The translations under genes and the position numbers were made by a program. This document shows positions 41,131-50,967 of a DNA stretch of 64,000 nucleotides, piece after piece (position 1 is the stretch's first letter; the number at the start of each line of letters is the position of its first letter). This DNA comes from Trichomonas vaginalis G3 (lineage: Eukaryota; Parabasalia; Trichomonadida; Trichomonadidae): contig NC_067205.1 of assembly GCF_026262505.1 (NCBI RefSeq), forward strand, positions 16,554,001 to 16,618,000, read 5' to 3'. The notes under the pieces are model-generated. The model was not told the origin of the DNA. It made no database searches and was given only the letters and a program-made list of their open reading frames with translations.

Positions 41131-42009
41131 CTACTCTACTTGTTTGAAGTTGTCAAAATACTCTGTTATTTTTTCCTTTAACAATGGCAAATCTTCTTTG
41201 AAGGTAAGAATTGTACAACCTTTAATATCATAGTGTGTTTGAGGTAAAGTATCTTGAACTATTTGTTTCACATCTTCATTTGGTGTCATTGAAATCGGTA
41301 AGTTTTCGCGATAGAACCAATTTCTGTCAGATTTGTAAATCTTAGCAAGGTCGTAAAAGCTTTTGTTGTTTCTTCTGACTAAATGCAACATAACCATATC
41401 TCTGTCTTCTTCATTTTCCATCTCTTCAGTATAAATCATATACTTATAGTTCTTTTCCTTTCCTTTTGGTACCGAACGTGGTATTCTTTTCTGAAGGCTT
41501 TTGTCTTTTGCATGAAGTTTCTTTTCCATCTCTTCACGTTCTTGTCTATGAATTTCGTCAAGAAGTCTGTAAATATACCAAGCATAACGAGGCGAAGCCC
41601 ACGTTGCAACAGCATTTACAAGAAGTCTATGTACATAATATCCTCTCAAACCGTTTGGCAATTTTTCACGATTTTCATAGAGTTTTGGCGACTGGGGTTT
41701 TTTACTTACTCGCTGTTCTTCACGATTTTCATGAGTTTTTGCGACTACGAGAAAATCCGTAGTCGAATTTTCAGCTTCATTTAATAGTTCAATAGTGCTT
41801 TGGTTCCTAAACCAGTCTTGTGGTTTCTTGGTATCTGGAGCAAAACATGCTGTCAAAATACTTTGCACTTGGTACATATCGTCTTTGACCGAACGAATGA
41901 GACGTAACTGTTTGTTATACTGTATGTACTCATATTCTTCATTTATGGCTTCATGAACGATAGCAGTTGTTGTGTTCTCTGTTGTTGACATATCTGTCTT
42001 TACATACAA
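41131..42009 (-). CDS. BRO/KilA-N-type protein with viral C-terminal domain, element B
   Basis: 292 residues. KilA-N/BRO-like core: LRGYYVHRLLVNAVATWASPRYAWYIYRLLDEI (about 122-155). It is preceded by two ENRE-type repeats (KTHENREEQ, KLYENREKL), the same units that are amplified at 42,940-43,500. The C-terminal ~110 residues (YKYMIYTEEMEN, DRDMVMLHLVRRN, KSFYDLAKIYKSDRNWFYREN) match the C-terminal domain that follows KilA-N in large DNA viruses (DUF3627-like). Probable DNA-binding regulator. It looks whole. Confidence 0.7.
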   Translation of the reverse strand: MYVKTDMSTTENTTTAIVHEAINEEYEYIQYNKQLRLIRSVKDDMYQVQSILTACFAPDTKKPQDWFRNQSTIELLNEAENSTTDFLVVAKTHENREEQRVSKKPQSPKLYENREKLPNGLRGYYVHRLLVNAVATWASPRYAWYIYRLLDEIHRQEREEMEKKLHAKDKSLQKRIPRSVPKGKEKNYKYMIYTEEMENEEDRDMVMLHLVRRNNKSFYDLAKIYKSDRNWFYRENLPISMTPNEDVKQIVQDTLPQTHYDIKGCTILTFKEDLPLLKEKITEYFDNFKQVE

Positions 42010-42079
42010 AATAAAAAAAATATTTTATAAAAAACTAGCGTTATTTCCTGACTTTCACAAAAGACCAAAAATAAACGCT

Positions 42080-42691
42080 TTACATGTATTTTTCAGCAAC
42101 TTCGTCAAATAATTTTATAGCTTTACCTATCTCATCTACTTCAAACGTTTCTTTACCTTTCGTGGGAGCACCATACATTTTCTCAAAAACTTCAAGCAGT
42201 TCTGTTTCAGCAGCTCTCATATCGTTAACAAACACAACCTTGACTCTATTGACTGTACTGTCATATCTTTGAGTTATATTATATGTTCTTCCTATCTTAT
42301 ATCTCTTTGTATTGAAGTCCTTCGGTTTCTGAACGATGTAAAGTAAGCCCTCACTGCAACGTTCAGTATCGAATGAACCATATGTTATGAAGTTATATCC
42401 AACAACTGGGTCTAACCATAACAAAACTATTGGTATAAGACTTTTGTCAATGAGATATGCTGCAGTTCCATAGAATCTTACCGATATCATAAGCTCAGGA
42501 TTTCTTGTCAAAATTTTCTGAGTAGAAGCATTTTTAACCCAGTCCTTTGCTTTCTTTCCAGATGGAGATAAAATGTCTGACAAAGAATATTTGTTGTATT
42601 TCTTTGAGTATCTTACGTTTAAATCACCAATTCTAACCATTTTGGTGTCATTGTCTATCTTTCTAACTGTTTCAAACTCAACCTTTAACAT
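42080..42691 (-). CDS. KilA-N-like head with GIY-YIG (T5orf172/MUG113) nuclease domain, element B
   Basis: 203 residues. The first ~100 hold a small head with GDLNVRYSKKYNKYSLSDIL and WVKNASTQKIL, a BRO/KilA-N-like arrangement. Residues about 108-195 are a T5orf172-type GIY-YIG fold: GLLYIVQKP, RYKIGRTYNITQR, VVFVNDMRAAETELLEVF and KGKETFEVD, where the catalytic Arg and Glu of the family are seen. Such proteins may nick DNA next to their binding site, like homing nucleases. It looks whole. Confidence 0.75.
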   Translation of the reverse strand: MLKVEFETVRKIDNDTKMVRIGDLNVRYSKKYNKYSLSDILSPSGKKAKDWVKNASTQKILTRNPELMISVRFYGTAAYLIDKSLIPIVLLWLDPVVGYNFITYGSFDTERCSEGLLYIVQKPKDFNTKRYKIGRTYNITQRYDSTVNRVKVVFVNDMRAAETELLEVFEKMYGAPTKGKETFEVDEIGKAIKLFDEVAEKYM

Positions 42692-42770
42692 TTTCTGTCT
42701 TTACATACAAAATAAAAAAAATATTTTACAAAAAACTAACTTTATTTTTTCTATCTTGTATAAAAGATAT

Positions 42771-43500
42771 GATTTCAGGGATTTTTTTGACGAAGTGTCA
42801 AAGTTCTCTTCGTAAAAAAATAACAGTTATATAATGAAATTTGGTCATTTTTTTACGATTTCAGGGATTTTTTTGACGAAGTGTCAAAGTTCTCTTCGTA
42901 AAAAAATAACAGTTATATAATGAAATTTGGTCATTTTTTCACGATTTTCATGAGTTTTAGGCGACCAGGTTTTTTTCCCTACTCGCAATTTTTTACGATT
43001 TTCGTACGGAATCTCTACCCTCGGTTTTCCTCGGGTAGCAAACATATGAGGAAATTCATGAAATTTGGTCATTTTTTTACGATTTTCATGAGTTTTAGGC
43101 GACCAGGTTTTTTTCCCTACTCGCAATTTTTTACGATTTTCGTACGGAATCTCTACCCTCGGTTTTCCTCGGGTAGCAAACATATGAGGAAATTCATGAA
43201 ATTTGGTCATTTTTTTACGATTTTCATGAGTTTTATGCTAGACCGAAAAAAGTCGGTCTAGAGAAATTTCACTCAAAAGTTCTTGTGTGCTTTGGTTTTT
43301 GAACCAATGTCTGTATGTTTGGTTTCTGAACGATGTAAAGTAAGCCTTCACTGCAACTGCATTTACTAATAGTCTATGTACATACCAACCTCTTAAATTT
43401 ATTGGCAAATTCTTGCGATTTTCGTACGGAATCTCGACCCTCGGTTTTCCTCGGGTCGCAAACATATGAGGAAATTCATGAAATTTGGTCATTTTTTTCA
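42771..43500. repeat. Tandem repeats: 86-bp pair and 138-bp in-frame array
   Basis: An 86-bp duplication starts at 42,771 and 42,857. A 138-bp unit starts at 42,941 and 43,079 with a third partial start at 43,217, and a diverged piece near 43,415-43,495. The 138-bp unit is 46 codons and reads open on the minus strand, encoding ENRKK-type repeats like those inside the KilA-N protein at 41,131. A broken KilA-N piece lies at 43,238-43,504. Confidence 0.85.
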
Positions 43501-43619
43501 GCAAAAATATATTTTAGGGTAGATGGTTAGATCTCACCCGTTTTCTAACCTCTTTTCTACCCCAGTTATTTTCATGAGGGTCACCAGGTCACTCGGTCAC
43601 TCGGTCAACTAACATCTTT

Positions 43620-43665
43620 TTGAAAATGGTGACAACATGACATTTTGACAACAGTCCAGGAAATA
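43620..43665 (+). repeat. Core of the family A 121-bp repeat, in element B
   Basis: TTGAAAATGGTGACAACATG then ACATTTTGACAACAGTCCAGG matches the second half of the 121-bp repeat of A1 and A2 (compare 62,350-62,392). It lies between KilA-N-type genes here as well. Confidence 0.75.
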
Positions 43666-43740
43666 AACTTCATCGTATATGTTTTGTCATGATTTCATCG
43701 TAATGAGCGTAAATCAGACAAAAATATATTTTAGGGTAGA

Positions 43741-43756
43741 AGGTTAGATCTAACCT
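43741..43756. promoter_or_regulatory. Palindromic operator-like site 1
   Basis: AGGTTAGATCTAACCT, a perfect 16-bp palindrome, within an intergenic GTTAGATC/TTTCTACCCC repeat near the end of the gene at 43,788. An imperfect copy lies at about 43,525-43,540. Confidence 0.5.
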
Positions 43757-43787
43757 GTTTTCTAACCTCTTTTCTACCCCAGTTATT

Positions 43788-44696
43788 TTATAAGCGTTTT
43801 ACATGAATTGTACGATGTATATTTGAAATTCTAAACAATTTTGTGGCTTCGATTTCTTCTTTTAGTACATCGAATGTTTTCACAATGCCGAAAGTTTCTT
43901 TATATTTCTTCTTGACATCAGATAGAAGGAAATCGTCAGCTGTTGGATAGTTTTTGTTTAGAAATGCCAACATGTCCATTTTGTTTTCTGCTGGTTTCTC
44001 TGCTTCTTTCTTTAAGTCAGCATAGTCGTTTCGCATACGTTCTATCTCTTTGACGGAGTAGTTATATTTCCTCATTGCTGCTTTACATTTTGAACATTGT
44101 GGGTTCATTTTAGCATTGTACATTGAAATTTGTCCTGCAAGTACAACTATAGCGTCAATGGTTTTCTTTAAATCTGAAGCAGTTGGTTTTATTTGTTCGT
44201 TCCATATTTTACCTCTTCTATCTTTATCTCTTATCTGCCATACACATTTTGCAACTAACGAAACAAAGTTGTCGTAGGTCTTAAATTCTTCAGATTTATA
44301 TATGTCAATGAAATATACCATATCGCAGTCTTTGTCCATGACTTTGTGGTTGCAATGAAATCCAAGAAACTCATAGTTAACCTTACGTATGAACTTCTTT
44401 ATTTCTACTGAGTCAGTTGGTCTGACTTCAATTTCTTCAAATTCTGGAATAGTGAGCTTTTGTTGTTGTATTTCAGGAAGTTTAGGTAGATGTTCCACCA
44501 GGTCCTGCATGTCATAAAGATATTCTTCATTTGTTTCATCTTTTGCAGTGCAATCTAAATCTCCTTGGAGAAGTTCTTGCTTTATCTTCTGGATTTCTGT
44601 CTCAAAAGTATATGAAGAAGGAATGAAGCTTTTCATCTCTACTAACATTGAAGTTGGGTTCATAACTAAAGAGTTTGGTGAAGTTGTTGCTAACAT
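43788..44696 (-). CDS. 302-aa protein of element B with CxxC motif, unknown
   Basis: 302 residues. Middle region IKKFIRKVNYEFLGFHCNHK and DMVYFIDIYKSEEF; then NPQCSKCKAAMRKYNYSV, a possible zinc site, and a coiled coil (EIERMRNDYADLKKEAEK). It is flanked on both sides by the palindromic AGGTTAGATCTAACCT sites. No family recognised. It looks whole. Confidence 0.55.
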   Translation of the reverse strand: MLATTSPNSLVMNPTSMLVEMKSFIPSSYTFETEIQKIKQELLQGDLDCTAKDETNEEYLYDMQDLVEHLPKLPEIQQQKLTIPEFEEIEVRPTDSVEIKKFIRKVNYEFLGFHCNHKVMDKDCDMVYFIDIYKSEEFKTYDNFVSLVAKCVWQIRDKDRRGKIWNEQIKPTASDLKKTIDAIVVLAGQISMYNAKMNPQCSKCKAAMRKYNYSVKEIERMRNDYADLKKEAEKPAENKMDMLAFLNKNYPTADDFLLSDVKKKYKETFGIVKTFDVLKEEIEATKLFRISNIHRTIHVKRL

Positions 44697-44825
44697 GTTC
44701 TTACAATAAAAATAAAAAATATTTTTTTAAAAATACTAACTTTATTTTTTATGTTTTTTGTGAAAGTGTCAAAAATAAATTGTTTTCATGAGTTTTCTAC
44801 GATGGTAGAAAAGAGGTGGGAAAAG

Positions 44826-44841
44826 AGGTTAGATCTAACCT
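44826..44841. promoter_or_regulatory. Palindromic operator-like site 2
   Basis: A second exact AGGTTAGATCTAACCT between the 302-aa gene and the KilA-N gene. A diverged copy (AGGTGAGATCTAACAT) is at about 45,665-45,680, on the other side of the KilA-N gene. Confidence 0.5.
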
Positions 44842-44891
44842 TCTACCCTAAACTTTATTTTTGGTGAATTCAATAAAAATAAATGGTTCAT

Positions 44892-45554
44892 TTACTCACA
44901 ATATTTTTTTACAAAACGACCCCAAACTTTTAACTTCTTTTCTGCAGCTTCAAATGCTATCTTAGCGAGTTCATATTCTCTAAATTCTCTCTTTAAATCT
45001 TCTTGTTCCCATTGGTCTAGTTCGTATGGAGAATCTCTATAACCATAACATATCTCACGTTCATGTTCAAATTGTTTTTCGCACATTTTTCTAACTTCTT
45101 GTTCGAACAAAGGTTTAGCATTCTCTACTGTATCTTCAAGTTCTTCTTCATCTAATTTCTCATGAACTTTCTTGTCTATGGAGTCCATAATTTTTCCAAC
45201 TGCTATGCAATATTTTGGAGAAGCCCACATTGCTATATAGTTTATAAGTCTTGGGTCTACATACGTTCCTCTAACCTGTTTGATTTCATCAGAAATTCCT
45301 GCATGAATTTTGTATAAAAACCAACCGCCGGAATTCCGGCGGTTGCTATATTCTTCACAAAATGCCTTATAATACTCTTCCCAGGACTTATTTTCCAACA
45401 ACTTTCTAAAGTCTTTCCTAAACTGCTGACACATATTTGTTACATTTATATAACCATCCTTGTCTCTACGTAAGACTTCAATACCGTTGTAAGTGCCTTT
45501 TGTGAATGTTTCGCCATTAGATTTGTTCGTGAACGTTTTTGCTTCGACTGACAT
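44892..45554 (-). CDS. KilA-N domain DNA-binding protein, element B
   Basis: 220 residues from the ATG at 45,554, which follows the same GTAAGAACAG leader as the A copies; the open frame extends further upstream through the T-rich promoter. The first ~37 residues (to GYIN) and the last ~98 (from MDSIDKK) are nearly identical to 6,037-6,702 also at DNA level, but residues ~38-122 are unrelated in detail (MCQQFRKDFRKLLENKSWEE, GTYVDPRLINYIAMWASPKY). This is a KilA-N core with a swapped recognition part. It looks whole. Confidence 0.85.
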   Translation of the reverse strand: MSVEAKTFTNKSNGETFTKGTYNGIEVLRRDKDGYINVTNMCQQFRKDFRKLLENKSWEEYYKAFCEEYSNRRNSGGWFLYKIHAGISDEIKQVRGTYVDPRLINYIAMWASPKYCIAVGKIMDSIDKKVHEKLDEEELEDTVENAKPLFEQEVRKMCEKQFEHEREICYGYRDSPYELDQWEQEDLKREFREYELAKIAFEAAEKKLKVWGRFVKKYCE

Positions 45555-45692
45555 TACTGTTCTTACAATAAAAATAAAAAATATTTTTTTTAAAAAACTA
45601 ACTTTATTTTTTATTTCGGGAAAATTCATGAAAATTCAACGGGTGAAAAATTAGGTGAAAAAAGAGGTGAGATCTAACATGCTAACATAAAC

Positions 45693-46599
45693 TCACTTTT
45701 TCAGCACTTTTCCGTAGTTGTATATGAAAGACAATTCGAGATAAAAGTCATAGTACAATGGTATTATATGTTGCACACCATTTGTTGTGAACCAAACTTG
45801 AAAGTCAGAGAAACTGTTACTAGGTGGTTCGTAGAATTTAGAAGCAAAGTCATAAAAGTCCTTACCAATACATAGAAAACTATTGTTGCTTGAACTGAAA
45901 CTTGCATGGCACATAACATTTTGAGGGTCAAACACGTTTCTATAAACTGTCAAATCTGCTGGTGGAAGTATAAATTTAAATGGACCATCTGGTGGTAATG
46001 GTTCGTTCTGTTTAGTAACCGAAGAAATTGTGCCCAAGAACGTTTGTCTACTTTCCAAAATAAAAACTCTGTATCTCTTGGAGGGTTAATTTCAATCTTT
46101 TGAAATGAAACGGTGGAGTTCATCTTGTCATATTCTAGTTTCAGATAGTATGTTCCATTTAGTAAAGAGTCGTATTTTTCTTGAAATTCCAATAGTATTT
46201 GTTCATTTGAGTTTGAAAGTCATTTAGAGTTTTCTCAAGACTTTCGTCTGAACGAACTGTAAAGATTCTCATTTCATCAAATTTGTCTATTAGACCATCA
46301 GAACCTTTATACTGCCCATGAAAATATACTGCGAACATAAATGCGTTAGTTCTATTTGAAAACAAAACTCTTCTAAATCCTATTGCCTTTGCATCTGAAG
46401 GACTTTGAAGCCAACGAACTGGATAGTCAAACCTGTATGCTCGGGATGAAATTTCTTCATCTGAAATAGTCCTACCAGCATTTGTAAAGATATAGTCTAA
46501 CGGTTTTGTATCTGCTACTTTTGTTCTTTGTTTTTTCAACCTGAAGCATTTAATATATGTAAAAATATATGGTTTAAAAAACGTTTTTACTTCATGCAA
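45693..46599 (-). pseudogene. KPLD/RFDYP-family protein, copy 1, element B (broken)
   Basis: A ~300-codon region with TKPLDYIFTNAG, YRFDYPVRWLQSPS, KAIGFRRV near the start and HASFSSSNNSFLCI, DFYLELSFIYNYG near the end. A second copy in the opposite direction lies at 52,198-53,042. Unknown family, probably structural by composition. Fossil, broken. Confidence 0.55.
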
Positions 46600-46603
46600 T
46601 TTT

Positions 46604-48699
46604 TTACTTCATGCAATGTTTTATTTCTGTGCCGTCTTCAAGTATGCCCCAGTACTTACGCTTGGAGAGGACATGAACTTCTGAAAATACCTTATCTAGC
46701 TTAAAACAGCCCATCTTTTCACCGACCATTCCCATTTCAATGAGTTTGTTATAGCCTTCTTCGTTCGTCATGAGTGCGTCAATGTTCTCATAGTAAACCA
46801 CAACTTTCGATTTGACTTCGGAGAAGAATTTGTTGTAGTTGTCAAGGACTGCTTTTGCGAACTGAGGGTAAGACCAATGTTCGACAATAGATTTTAATGT
46901 GGTTACTAAGCCATTTTGACCTTGAGTGAACTCGTACTTCAAAACAAAAGGAGAAAACCTTTCAACAAAGTTGTCGACCTTCTCATAATGTTTACTCTTC
47001 ATCTTTTGAGGTTTCTTAATGGAATATCCCCATGTTGAATTCATAAGCAATTTGAGTGTCATTGCAAGTTTGGGGTTTGAAGCTTTCCTAATATCATACA
47101 GTTGTTGTATGACTTTTCCAACTGTATAGTTCCTTCCCGGGAACTCACCATCTTCGTTTGGAATTCCAGTCGGAATATATTGGACAAACCTCATGTACGC
47201 AGCGTTAAGGTCGACATAGTATATCTTTTCATCTGAGTCGAACTTGTCGCAACCAATTGGTCCAGTTTGTGGAAATTCAAGTGAGTCTCTTATCTTCTGA
47301 GAAACTTCTCCTGTTATCTCATAAACATCGTCGAAGCAACCTGTTTCATATAAAACCTTCTGACCTAACTCAGATGCTCTCCAATACAATTTGACGTCAA
47401 TTGGATGTCTCAATGGAAGTTTGTTTATAGCATCTTGAAGTTCTTGCAACCTCATTGGAAGTTCTTCTGGTTCAGGTTGGTATCCGAACAATCCAACTCC
47501 TTGTGGAATTGTGTACTTCTTTTGTACTAGAACTTTGTCTGGAACAACTTTTGGTCTTGCTAACAATGAAAAGTTTGTTTCGTCTTTTGGTACAAAAGTT
47601 TCTGTCAGCTTGTCATCTGGAATTGGTTCCAACAAACCTTTCTCGAAAAGAATGTTTACAGCTCTGACAATGTTGCACTTGCCTTTTCCGAACAATGGGT
47701 TTGTAAGACTTTCGTTCAACATGAAGTGGTTGTGGACAATTACAATCTTCAACCATGGTAAGTCTTTGTCAACAACATAGTCGTCATGTGAAGAACCTTT
47801 AGCTGTAGGTATGTTGACTCGGATATTGACATTTGCCAACGGTGCAATTTTTGCCAATTGACCTCTGAGAATGTACCTTGTCTTCACACATGACTCAAGA
47901 TACTTCATTTTCTCATCTGTAACAAGACCAGAGTTCCTGAGACATGTAAGAATGCAAGGTTCATTGACAATTGTTTCAATTGAATTGTAAATTCCATACC
48001 TTGTCAAGTCAATGTCAGACTTATTTCTGAAGGGGAAGTATCCAGCATGTTGTCTGACTGCTTGAGGGTTAGGTTGGTACCATTCGAACTTGACACTTGC
48101 AATTCCTTCAATTGCATTCAAAAATGTCTGAGTCGGAGTCAACCATTTGTTTCTCTTTGTAGTCTTGAAAGCGTCAAGAACCATTGCAGCTGTTGTGACA
48201 TTGCCATATGCATAGTAAATGTGACCATCCAAATCTGTTATGGTCAATCTGAGATTGTGTCCTTTCTTATTTCCGTCTTGTATGGCAGCAAGTACACCCA
48301 TGAAGCCTTCTTTGTTCTTTCCTTCGTCAAAGTTTACTGTAAAGGTTCGACCAGAAGTAATTGACTTCTAACTTCACGGTACTTCTCATATGCATATCTT
48401 GTTCTTTCCATGGGAGCATGACCATCCTCTGCACTACCTTTTTTCCTTCTCAAAGGATGCAATTGTTCGTCATGTTTCCAGTAGAATCTGGCAAAGCCGT
48501 CGTGTCCTTCAACTTGAGGTTCACTAACATCGAAAGGCATGTCCATAAGACGTTCTTCTTCTAACCTCTCTAGTCTGTTTGGATAATTGGCACGTGCTGT
48601 TTCCAAATCCATTTCGTAGCGAAGACCAGACAATTTGTCATAGACTTTTATGGGTCCTTCCCTTCCTATATTTAAAATTCTTCGAAACTCTCCAACCAT
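46604..48699 (-). pseudogene. Family B DNA polymerase of element B (broken)
   Basis: Palm motifs are recognisable on the minus strand: YYVDLNAAYMRFVQYIPTG (motif A region), KLAMTLKLLMNSTWGYSI (motif B region), and VVVYYENIDALMT in the motif C position, in correct order and spacing. An N-terminal part lies toward 48,699. Together this is the protein-primed-type PolB that defines Polintons. Fossil, broken. Confidence 0.8.
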
Positions 48700-48786
48700 A
48701 TCTTTTGCAACTCTGCTTTTATTCTAGCAGATTTTCTATCCATTCTATATGGGGGCATTTTTATAAAAAAAAAAAATATTTTTTCT

Positions 48787-49010
48787 TTACTTTACATAAC
48801 CGCCTGCTGCCATAAGTCTTTGACGCCAACCCATACCAGCTAATGAAGGTTGACTTGGTTTAGTTTCCAAACTAAACTTTGGTTTTGGTTTATCTTCAGT
48901 TTTTGGTTTTTCTTCTTCTATCGGTTTTCGTCACTTTTCGGTTTCTCTGACTTTACTTCACTTGCAGGAACAGTTGTGTCGTCAACATCTTCATAAATAT
49001 CATATGCCAT
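48787..49010 (-). pseudogene. Small acidic/Lys-rich protein of element B (broken)
   Basis: Starts MAYDIYEDVDDTTVPASEV, then Lys/Glu-Pro repeats, ending in SLAGMGWRQRLMAAGGYVK. Probably a short disordered protein. Unknown. Fossil, broken. Confidence 0.4.
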
Positions 49011-49045
49011 TTGTTTTTGTTTTCCTTTCAACTTTTTGTGTTTGT

Positions 49046-49312
49046 TTAAAGTTTAGAATATTTCGACTCTAAGTCAATGAGATGTTCTATAATGAACTGT
49101 TGGTCAGTGAAGTAAACTTTTCCATCTGTTGTCTCGAAAGCTCCTTCAGACTTCAATATTTTATTTGTGAGAGTCTGTTTCTTTTTTGAGATACTAGCCG
49201 TTCCATTTTTATGAAAAGTGACTTTGTAGTTAGGGTTTGTATTTCCAGACCTGGCACTTTCTATTATTGAATTTTTCTCTTCATCTGTAAGTTCTTTGAC
49301 AGGTTTTGACAA
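49046..49312 (-). CDS. 88-aa protein of element B, unknown
   Basis: 88 residues; acidic start (ELTDEEKNSIIESARSG), then YKVTFHKNGTASISKKKQ and a C-terminal helix with FIIEHLIDLESKY. No family recognised. It looks whole. Confidence 0.45.
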   Translation of the reverse strand: MSKPVKELTDEEKNSIIESARSGNTNPNYKVTFHKNGTASISKKKQTLTNKILKSEGAFETTDGKVYFTDQQFIIEHLIDLESKYSKL

Positions 49313-49388
49313 TGGTTTCTGAACTTTTTGTTTGTGGTGTCAAATCTACCGTTTCAACTTTTCGGTCATTTCATCTCAGTAAAAAATT

Positions 49389-49541
49389 TTAGTTTGGTTT
49401 GTTTTCAACTGGTTGTTGTTGTTTTTTAAGTCGGTCTAAAACTTCCTGAGGTATAGGAAGAACTTGACAAACACGTTGTGTAACTGCTGGAAGCCGACAA
49501 ATCCATCTTGAACCCATTTGTCTCAATGCTGTATTGTTCAT
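49389..49541 (-). CDS. 50-aa basic protein of element B
   Basis: 50 residues: MNNTALRQMGSRWICRLPAV then QVLPIPQEVLDRLKKQQQP. Start in the TTTCATCTCAGT context also seen at 49,370. Unknown; may be a virion micro-protein. Confidence 0.4.
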   Translation of the reverse strand: MNNTALRQMGSRWICRLPAVTQRVCQVLPIPQEVLDRLKKQQQPVENKPN

Positions 49542-49602
49542 TTCATCTCAGTAAAAAAATTTTACATTCCCCAAGTTTGAGGTGGTTGAGGTTGGTTATT
49601 GT

Positions 49603-49962
49603 TTACCCACTGTTGTGCATGGTTATATCCTCTGTTAAAGAATCTTTCACCTTGGTCATATAGTGTCCTGCTTGGTTATAGTAGTCATTTGCTTTGTTAT
49701 AATAGTTTCCTGCTTGTCTTCCTACATTGTCCATCCATCCTTGAACTTTTCCTCTTGTTTCAGGATTTGGAATAAGATTTGTTGCATCTCGTGCTACATC
49801 CCAACCTTTCTGTACAGTTTGTATAATAGGTTGTGCTTTCTCTTTAAGTATACCTAATGTACTCAAAATCTTCCTTCCAACTCCAAATACACCTCTGGCT
49901 ATTGTTCCCACTGCGGGCAAAAATCTGGATGCAACTCCTGCTAATGCGCCAAATAAACCCAT
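49603..49962 (-). CDS. Amphipathic virion-type protein of element B
   Basis: 119 residues. The N-terminal ~40 (GLFGALAGVASRFLPAVG, GVFGVGRKILSTLGIL) form a glycine-rich amphipathic helix like membrane-active minor capsid proteins; the rest is polar and Tyr/Asn-rich (YYNKANDYYNQAGHY). Similar in layout to the MAAGFF proteins at 55,124 and 55,385. Adenovirus pVI-like function is possible but not shown. It looks whole. Confidence 0.5.
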   Translation of the reverse strand: MGLFGALAGVASRFLPAVGTIARGVFGVGRKILSTLGILKEKAQPIIQTVQKGWDVARDATNLIPNPETRGKVQGWMDNVGRQAGNYYNKANDYYNQAGHYMTKVKDSLTEDITMHNSG

Positions 49963-49979
49963 TTCTTATGGGTTAAAAA

Positions 49980-50940
49980 ATGACGAATTCAAACAAGGAC
50001 CCCTATGTTTCTAAAGCGACAAAGAAAGCACTCATGGTAAAAATCTTTAGTTCAACACCAAATGCTTGGTTTATGGATATCTTGGAAAACATTCCGAGAT
50101 TAGAACAGATGGACCACCATACTGGCTAATATTTGTCGGTCAAAACACAAGATACTGTGAAGCCATACCATTACAGTCCAAAAATATTTTAGATATCTTA
50201 GCAGCTTTGACAATATTCGTTGACAAAATACCATCCAACAAAAACTGACATCTGACTGTGAAAGTTCTTTCAAATCAGACGATATTAAAAAACTATCTGC
50301 GTTCAAAAAATGTAAACCAATATTCATTGTCGACCAAAACCATTCTGCTCTTGGTGTCATTGACGGTTGTATAAAAATGTTAAGAGACTTAAACCAACCA
50401 CAAGGTGGTGAAGCAAATGAAATGTCATATGACGACAAATATAAGACACTTCTCCATGGCAAAGATGAGACAAGTTTTAAATATTTACAATAGCCGTAAA
50501 CAAAAAGTTTGGGAAACCACTCCCCCGAAGAAATGAAAAACAATCCTGACTTAGAGAAAGACTATATATTTAATAATTTAGTCAAAAGAGACAAACAAGA
50601 AAGAATGCCGGGCTTCAAACTTCAGAAAGGTGACAAAGTAAAAAATAAGAAATACCTAAACGCGACCCATATGAAAATACTATTGACTATGACAACAATG
50701 GGAACCCGACAGGTACTCACATTCGTGTTCGTAAAAATAGAAGAAAGTATACAAGAATATTATGAAGTTTTAGGCAAAACATGGCAAAATGTACAGACTG
50801 CAAGCAGAAGATAAAACTACTATTGTCAGACCTCGTTTCAAACTTGTCAAAGTTCAAGGTGGTATACTTTCAAAGACAGTTCCTAACAAATATAAGACAA
50901 CTCCTGACGAATATGCTAAAGAAGTTGAAAATGACGACTA
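49980..50940 (+). pseudogene. rve integrase of element B (broken)
   Basis: The plus strand reads parts of an integrase core: GPPYWLIFVGQNTRYCEAIPL (first Asp just before it), a LTSDCESSF-like second Asp region, IVDQNHSALGVIDGC helix, and a later KLQKGDKVKN part like the C-terminal basic domain seen in the A1 integrase. This is the Maverick integrase. Fossil, broken. Confidence 0.65.
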
Positions 50941-50967
50941 AGCAATTCTATACCATGCGTAAAACTG

